64,000 nucleotides of DNA from an uncultured Muribaculaceae bacterium (GTDB lineage: Bacteria > Bacteroidota > Bacteroidia > Bacteroidales > Muribaculaceae): assembly GCA_910579675.1 (NCBI GenBank), contig CAJTUF010000005.1, positions 94,553 to 158,552 on the forward strand. Direction: 5' to 3'. This document shows positions 60,326 to 64,000 of this stretch, piece by piece. Below the pieces are notes generated by a model that was not told the DNA's origin, made no database searches, and saw only the letters and a program-made list of their open reading frames with translations. The stretch's first letter is position 1. The number at the start of each line of letters is the position of its first letter. A program made the position numbers and the translations under genes.

Positions 60326-61340
60326 TGAACCCTCCACCGCCGTGGTGATACTCAATTGGAATGGCCGCAAGCTGCTTGAAGAGTTTCTGCCTACAGTGAT
60401 TGCCCACACCCCTCCTGAAGCAGGAAGAGTGATTGTGGCCGACAACGGTTCGACCGACTCCTCTATGGCATATCTCAATGATCTCGCCGCCAACGGTAAG
60501 ATCGAGGTAATGGCTTTCGACCGCAACTATGGATTTGCCGAAGGCTACAATAAGGCCCTTGCGCAACTCAAGGGCCGGTTTAAGTATGCCGTGCTTCTCA
60601 ACTCCGACGTGGCCGCCCGCGAAGACTGGCTCACACCACTCATCGGTTTCATGGAGGCCAACACCGATGTCGCAGCCTGCGCCCCCAAATTGCTGAGCTA
60701 CCGTGAGCCCGACAAGTTTGAATATGCAGGCGCCGCTGGTGGTTTCCTTGACCGCCACGGATTCCCCTATTGCCGCGGAAGGATTTTCGACACCTGCGAG
60801 GCCGACATGGGGCAGTATGACACCACCGCCGACGTGGACTGGGCCACCGGCGCCGCCCTCATGACCCGCATCGGCACGTATCTCGATGCCGGTGGTCTCG
60901 ACCCCGACTTTTTCGCACATATGGAGGAGATCGATCTGTGCTGGCGCATGCGGCGCCTCGGTATGCGCATAGCTGTGGTGCCCGGCGCGAGGCTATTTCA
61001 TCTCGGAGGCGGCTCGCTCCCTCCGTCTGATCCCCGCAAGACATATCTCAACTATCGCAACAACCTCATCATGCTCCACAAGAATCTGCCACCCGAGAGC
61101 CGACGGGGGGTGCTTCTGCGTCGGCGGTTGCTCGACACTGTGGCCTGGGCCATGAACATAGCCACCGGCAAATGGGGGGCAGCGAGAGCCATAATCCGCG
61201 CCCACAACGACTTCCGCAAGATGCGCAAATCATTTCCTGCGAGGGCCGACAAATCAACTGAGGCCGACCTCGCAGCGCGACCCGACATCATAAGCCAATA
61301 CTTCATCAAGCGACGCCACACCTTCTCCTCCCTCCGCTGA
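60318..61340 (+). CDS. Family 2 glycosyltransferase
   Basis: 340 residues from ATG 60318, overlapping the upstream gene by 8 nt; an ATG three codons earlier is equally possible. GT-A fold: AVVILNWNGRKLLEEFLP, VADNGSTDSS, the DxD-like region LLNSDVAARED and TGAALMTR, plus MEEIDLCWRMRRLG. This is the rhamnosyltransferase-like GT2 group. Translational coupling to the LpxL-like gene suggests a cell-envelope glycan or lipid target, but the acceptor is not known. Confidence 0.9.
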   Translation: MINEPSTAVVILNWNGRKLLEEFLPTVIAHTPPEAGRVIVADNGSTDSSMAYLNDLAANGKIEVMAFDRNYGFAEGYNKALAQLKGRFKYAVLLNSDVAAREDWLTPLIGFMEANTDVAACAPKLLSYREPDKFEYAGAAGGFLDRHGFPYCRGRIFDTCEADMGQYDTTADVDWATGAALMTRIGTYLDAGGLDPDFFAHMEEIDLCWRMRRLGMRIAVVPGARLFHLGGGSLPPSDPRKTYLNYRNNLIMLHKNLPPESRRGVLLRRRLLDTVAWAMNIATGKWGAARAIIRAHNDFRKMRKSFPARADKSTEADLAARPDIISQYFIKRRHTFSSLR

Positions 61341-61355
61341 CCACATACGCATACA

Positions 61356-61387
61356 GAGCGCCGGACCGCTGTCGCAGCCCGGCGCTC
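61356..61387. terminator. Hairpin between convergent GT2 and fimbrillin genes
   Basis: Perfect 9-bp arms GAGCGCCGG (61356-61364) and CCGGCGCTC (61379-61387), 14-nt loop. No adjacent T-run on either strand, so termination is only probable from its place between two gene ends. Confidence 0.5.
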
Positions 61388-61415
61388 ACTATCTGTTGAT
61401 CTTTATTTCCGGCTA

Positions 61416-62498
61416 TTACTGATAGGTAGTGGTGACATCCACGAAGGTGTCGACCGTAGGAGTACCAAACTCTATGGTTCCCATCTCGTCGTTGGAGTTG
61501 ATCACGAGGTTGTAGATATAATGGCAACCGGGCTCCCATTTTGAGAAACGGCTTGTGGAGAGCGGGAATTTGAGAAGGCCGTCGCCGAAGGTGCTACCCT
61601 CAGCGATATTCTCATCTGGAGTATTGGCGTTAGGCCACAGCTTGGCGCCGCTCTGGGAGTCGTAGATCGAACACATCACGGCGAGATAGGTATCGTTGCC
61701 GGCACCATTGCTTCGCCATGTAAGGGTCTGAGGCATCATATATTTACCACCTATGCCGAGGTCGCCGATTTCCATAGGAGTGGTGTCCAGGATCAGCATC
61801 TCTGTGGTGTCGCGCGACATATGGAGCACATAGGGCGCGGGGGTGTTCTGGTCGGTCCATGTTCCTACATTTTCTGCCGCCATTGCATCGCTCGTCGATC
61901 CGGAGGGGAAGTGGAAGTTGCCCTTGGTCATGAGGTTGGCCATGCCCACATTGGTCACTCTCACTTCGAGGCCGCTGTTGGTTGAGCTCATCTTAACCGT
62001 CACCTTCGAGAGGGCATGACGGAAGTTGAAGAGCACCTGCGCATTGGCTGCACCGGTGTTACCGCTCAGATTGGGACTCACGGCATAGATTATATCCTCG
62101 GTGCCGGGATAGCTGTCATAGCTCACCGGCTTGAGGGGTCCGGTGGTGCCTACCCACGATGCGGGGGCAAAGGCATAGAAGTCGACCGTCTCTTTGGAAG
62201 GCCAGTACTCCACAGGCGAGTACGTCCACACATTGTTGGCGGTCTTGGTCACTTCCACATTATCCATGAATAGGTTGGGAGTGGTGCCGGTGCCTGTGTA
62301 GGCATACACATTGAAAGCGGCGAGGTTGGCGGTGGTGATATCGCCGGCTCTCGAATACTCGGTGTTGGCCGCAAATCGGATAGCGCCGTCGGCCGGCACA
62401 TCCTGCACTTCGTCGCGGCTATCGGTGCATGCCGACAGCCCTACAGCGCCTATCGCGGCTATCGCCGACATGATCAGAGTCAGTTTTCTGTTTTTCAT
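61416..62498 (-). CDS. Fimbrillin family lipoprotein
   Basis: 360 residues. The signal peptide MKNRKLTLIMSAIAAIGAVG ends at lipobox LSAC (cysteine 24). The mature chain has the features of Bacteroidales FimA/Mfa-like fimbrillins: N-terminal IRFAANTEYSRAGDI (with an arginine suited to gingipain-like processing), YWPSKETVDFYAFAP, and FNFRHALSKVTVKMSS with an HALSK motif typical of the family. It would be exported as a lipoprotein and assembled on the surface. It is 45 nt after the DUF5119 gene. Confidence 0.9.
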   Translation of the reverse strand: MKNRKLTLIMSAIAAIGAVGLSACTDSRDEVQDVPADGAIRFAANTEYSRAGDITTANLAAFNVYAYTGTGTTPNLFMDNVEVTKTANNVWTYSPVEYWPSKETVDFYAFAPASWVGTTGPLKPVSYDSYPGTEDIIYAVSPNLSGNTGAANAQVLFNFRHALSKVTVKMSSTNSGLEVRVTNVGMANLMTKGNFHFPSGSTSDAMAAENVGTWTDQNTPAPYVLHMSRDTTEMLILDTTPMEIGDLGIGGKYMMPQTLTWRSNGAGNDTYLAVMCSIYDSQSGAKLWPNANTPDENIAEGSTFGDGLLKFPLSTSRFSKWEPGCHYIYNLVINSNDEMGTIEFGTPTVDTFVDVTTTYQ

Positions 62499-62543
62499 AT
62501 CTATATGTTTTTTATGTTGTGTGTATCTATCAGTCGCGGCAGC

Positions 62544-63527
62544 TTATATCCCGGTGGTGATGTCGATCTCTATCTGTTGCCATCCGTCCACTCCTACGTC
62601 GAGCCCTACGTCGTCGTCGCCGCCGCCGGGAGTGCCTGTCGCAGGAAGGGTAATGCTGTCGATATAAATATAAACGTTTCGTGGGTAGCGACTGTTTCTC
62701 ACCTGATCGCTTACATCAAATTGGCGCGCATATCTCTTGCCGTCGGTGAGCGTTGCCTCCACGGTCAGGTTGAAGTTGCATCCGGAAGCGGGAGTACCAA
62801 AGCCCGAGGTGGTTGCGCTGAGTGCCGATGCTGTGGGATTGGCAAGGGGGCTGACCGTATAGCAGGTGTCGGAGCTCGTGGCGCCTGTTGCAAGTGTCAC
62901 GCTCCGGGCCATGCCTCCCAATCGGGCCGAGGCGCTGCGCATCCGTTCCAGCCCTTCGACATTTCTGATGTCGATAGTATAAATTACGGCCATGCTATCG
63001 GGACGGCAAACCACCGTCGATACCCCGTCATCACCGCCGTAGTCTACGGTAAGGTCAGCCACTTTGCCTCCGAAAAGCATCCCCGTCGACATAGCCGAAG
63101 CAGGATTGCTTCCGGCCGGCCGCGCCGTTGCCTTGGCGTCGAGATAAGATGTGAGATCCGCAACAGTGGCTCCGCGCAGATCGCTGTTGACGGCTATCAT
63201 GCCATAGCGTCCTGAGGGCAGCTCTACGCGACCTCCGGATCGCCCGGCTATATCAAATCGCCATATTCTTCCTCCGGCTGTGATCGGGAAAAACCATACC
63301 GTCATCCCTTCAGGATCAGCGTTTGGCGCAGCTTCCCAATCAAACACCACCTCGACCACATGCGACTCCCCTGCCGGACACACCAACCCTTTCTGGCGGC
63401 AAGCCGTCGGAGTAAGCAGCATCAGCACTGCGGCAACTGCCACAGTGAGTCTGAGTAAGAAAGACTTGGGTTGTGGTCCACGGTTCGTCGGAGAGCAAGC
63501 CCGTGATACCTTAGTTGAAATGGGCAT
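62544..63527 (-). CDS. DUF5119 domain lipoprotein, fimbria-associated
   Basis: 327 residues from ATG 63527 (MPISTKVSRACSP); another in-frame ATG is 13 codons upstream. The hydrophobic segment RLTVAVAAVLMLLTPTAC gives a lipobox cysteine about residue 43, so the n-region is unusually long. The rest matches DUF5119: VVEVVFDWEAAPNADPEGMTVWFFP, RVELPSGRYGMIAVNSD and YTIDIRNVEGLERM. DUF5119 proteins commonly sit with fimbrillins as minor or accessory components. It is first in the operon, behind a long leader with a terminator. Confidence 0.85.
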   Translation of the reverse strand: MPISTKVSRACSPTNRGPQPKSFLLRLTVAVAAVLMLLTPTACRQKGLVCPAGESHVVEVVFDWEAAPNADPEGMTVWFFPITAGGRIWRFDIAGRSGGRVELPSGRYGMIAVNSDLRGATVADLTSYLDAKATARPAGSNPASAMSTGMLFGGKVADLTVDYGGDDGVSTVVCRPDSMAVIYTIDIRNVEGLERMRSASARLGGMARSVTLATGATSSDTCYTVSPLANPTASALSATTSGFGTPASGCNFNLTVEATLTDGKRYARQFDVSDQVRNSRYPRNVYIYIDSITLPATGTPGGGDDDVGLDVGVDGWQQIEIDITTGI

Positions 63528-63623
63528 AGATGGTGACTGCAGGTGGTCGTGAGTGAATGTAGTCACCCTATCAACGCCACCATAGGCCCTATGGTTCTAT
63601 CCCTGCGGCATCAAGGCGCGGAT

Positions 63624-63661
63624 AAAAAAATCCGGACCAATGTCGGTCGACATCAGTCCGG
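63624..63661 (-). terminator. Intrinsic terminator inside the fimbrial leader
   Basis: On the minus strand CCGGAC..GATGTCG pairs with CGACAT..GTCCGG and is followed by ATTTTTTT. It lies about 165 nt downstream of the -7 box and about 100 nt upstream of the DUF5119 start, so it can attenuate the operon. Confidence 0.7.
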
Positions 63662-63824
63662 TAAATTTGTACACATCAATATTTAATAACACTGCGCCTT
63701 TCAGGCGATAGATAATGATAGATCGATTGATTGGTTGTTATCTAAGCGAGGAGTGCAACCAAAGATGCGGAGAGAAGAGAACGATAAGAAAACGAAACTA
63801 AGAAGCCGCTTCCTGATTGCGATG

Positions 63825-63832
63825 CAAAATTA
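63825..63832 (-). promoter_or_regulatory. -7 box of the fimbrial operon
   Basis: TAATTTTG on the minus strand; no good -33 element. Implies a leader of about 290 nt. Confidence 0.5.
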
Positions 63833-64000
63833 GCACACCCTTGTCACACGGATATGACGCTCGTGTTACATTGCTGCAACACCATATCGTTTAAACATTA
63901 TTTAACACATCCAACTTCCCAACGTAACTATTCAGCGGACACACTGAGTCGGTCTCCCTTAGAAAAGGGCGAGAATAGCGTTGAAAGGCGAGTTGCCGTG

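Larger units (their letters stand above)
63567..64000. other. Leader and upstream region of the fimbrial operon
   Basis: 434 nt to the window edge. It contains the leader terminator at 63624-63661, a small hairpin CGCCT/AGGCG near 63696-63708, the -7 box at 63825-63832, and an unexplained stretch from about 63900 to the right edge that may be the end of a feature cut by the window. No flanking inverted repeats of an invertible promoter seen. Confidence 0.5.

Noticed and set aside
63567..64000. Invertible (phase-variable) promoter for the fimbrial genes
   Set aside because: I found no pair of inverted repeats flanking the -7 box, and no recombinase gene is in the window; repeats beyond the right edge cannot be excluded.
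1..64000. tRNA or rRNA genes
   Set aside because: No cloverleaf with CCA-type end or conserved rRNA stretch was recognised in the intergenic regions; a scan with tRNAscan-SE and Infernal would settle this.

Overview
The window looks like a chromosomal segment of a fairly GC-rich Bacteroidales bacterium. Muribaculaceae is the best guess. Evidence: recurrent Bacteroidetes -7 promoter boxes (TAnnTTTG) with few Shine-Dalgarno sites, a fimbrillin/DUF5119 pair, GH95 and GH20 glycosidases, a glycine-lipid acyltransferase pair, MenA, and many families typical of gut Bacteroidales. The family-level guess is inference; no rRNA gene lies in the window, and I recognised no tRNA.

Layout. 1-5.9 kb: a leftward efflux operon (TolC, HlyD adaptor, ABC ATPase, permease cut by the left edge) divergent from a two-gene regulator/kinase pair; the shared intergenic region holds two palindromes. 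5.9-10.7 kb: a nested inverted repeat, guaB (leftward), then plsC-like, pepT, miaA (rightward). 10.7-11.95 kb: an AT-richer island with a DUF1016 nuclease-like gene and three copies of one small palindrome. 12.2-18.5 kb: GH95 fucosidase, dxr, rseP, rlmI. 18.5-25.6 kb leftward: pdxB, a membrane protein, purD, a THUMP methyltransferase, cysE and a DUF3298 lipoprotein. 25.8-27.5 kb: acpP-fabF. 27.6-32.5 kb leftward: GH20 hexosaminidase, ispD, recG. 32.9-35.1 kb: an OmpR-type two-component system. 35.3-39.6 kb: an oxalate module (formyl-CoA:oxalate CoA-transferase, oxalyl-CoA decarboxylase, AEC transporter), each gene followed by its own hairpin. 39.7-45.7 kb: EamA transporter, obgE, pgeF, an MptE-like protein, then glsA-glsB-like acyltransferases. 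45.7-46.3 kb: an AT-rich gene-free stretch. 46.3-57.9 kb: lon, then a long leftward block (CYTH enzyme, rlmD, menA, an AAA-ATPase/DUF4435 gene, tsaC, a small secreted protein, aroB, a HAD phosphatase, a TlpA-like protein, an LEA-like protein). 58.0-61.3 kb: mtaB, an LpxL-like acyltransferase, a GT2. 61.4-63.6 kb: fimbrillin and DUF5119 lipoproteins behind a long leader containing an intrinsic terminator.

Most of the window is housekeeping (isoprenoid, nucleotide, lipid, menaquinone, RNA modification). The accessory points of interest are: the single-gene ATPase-TOPRIM (PARIS/OLD-like) protein translationally coupled to menA; the compact oxalate operon with an altered glycine loop in its CoA-transferase; the receiver-Fis regulator lacking the usual sigma-54 AAA+ domain next to a perfect palindrome; the palindrome-bearing DUF1016 island; and the large nested inverted repeat between convergent genes.
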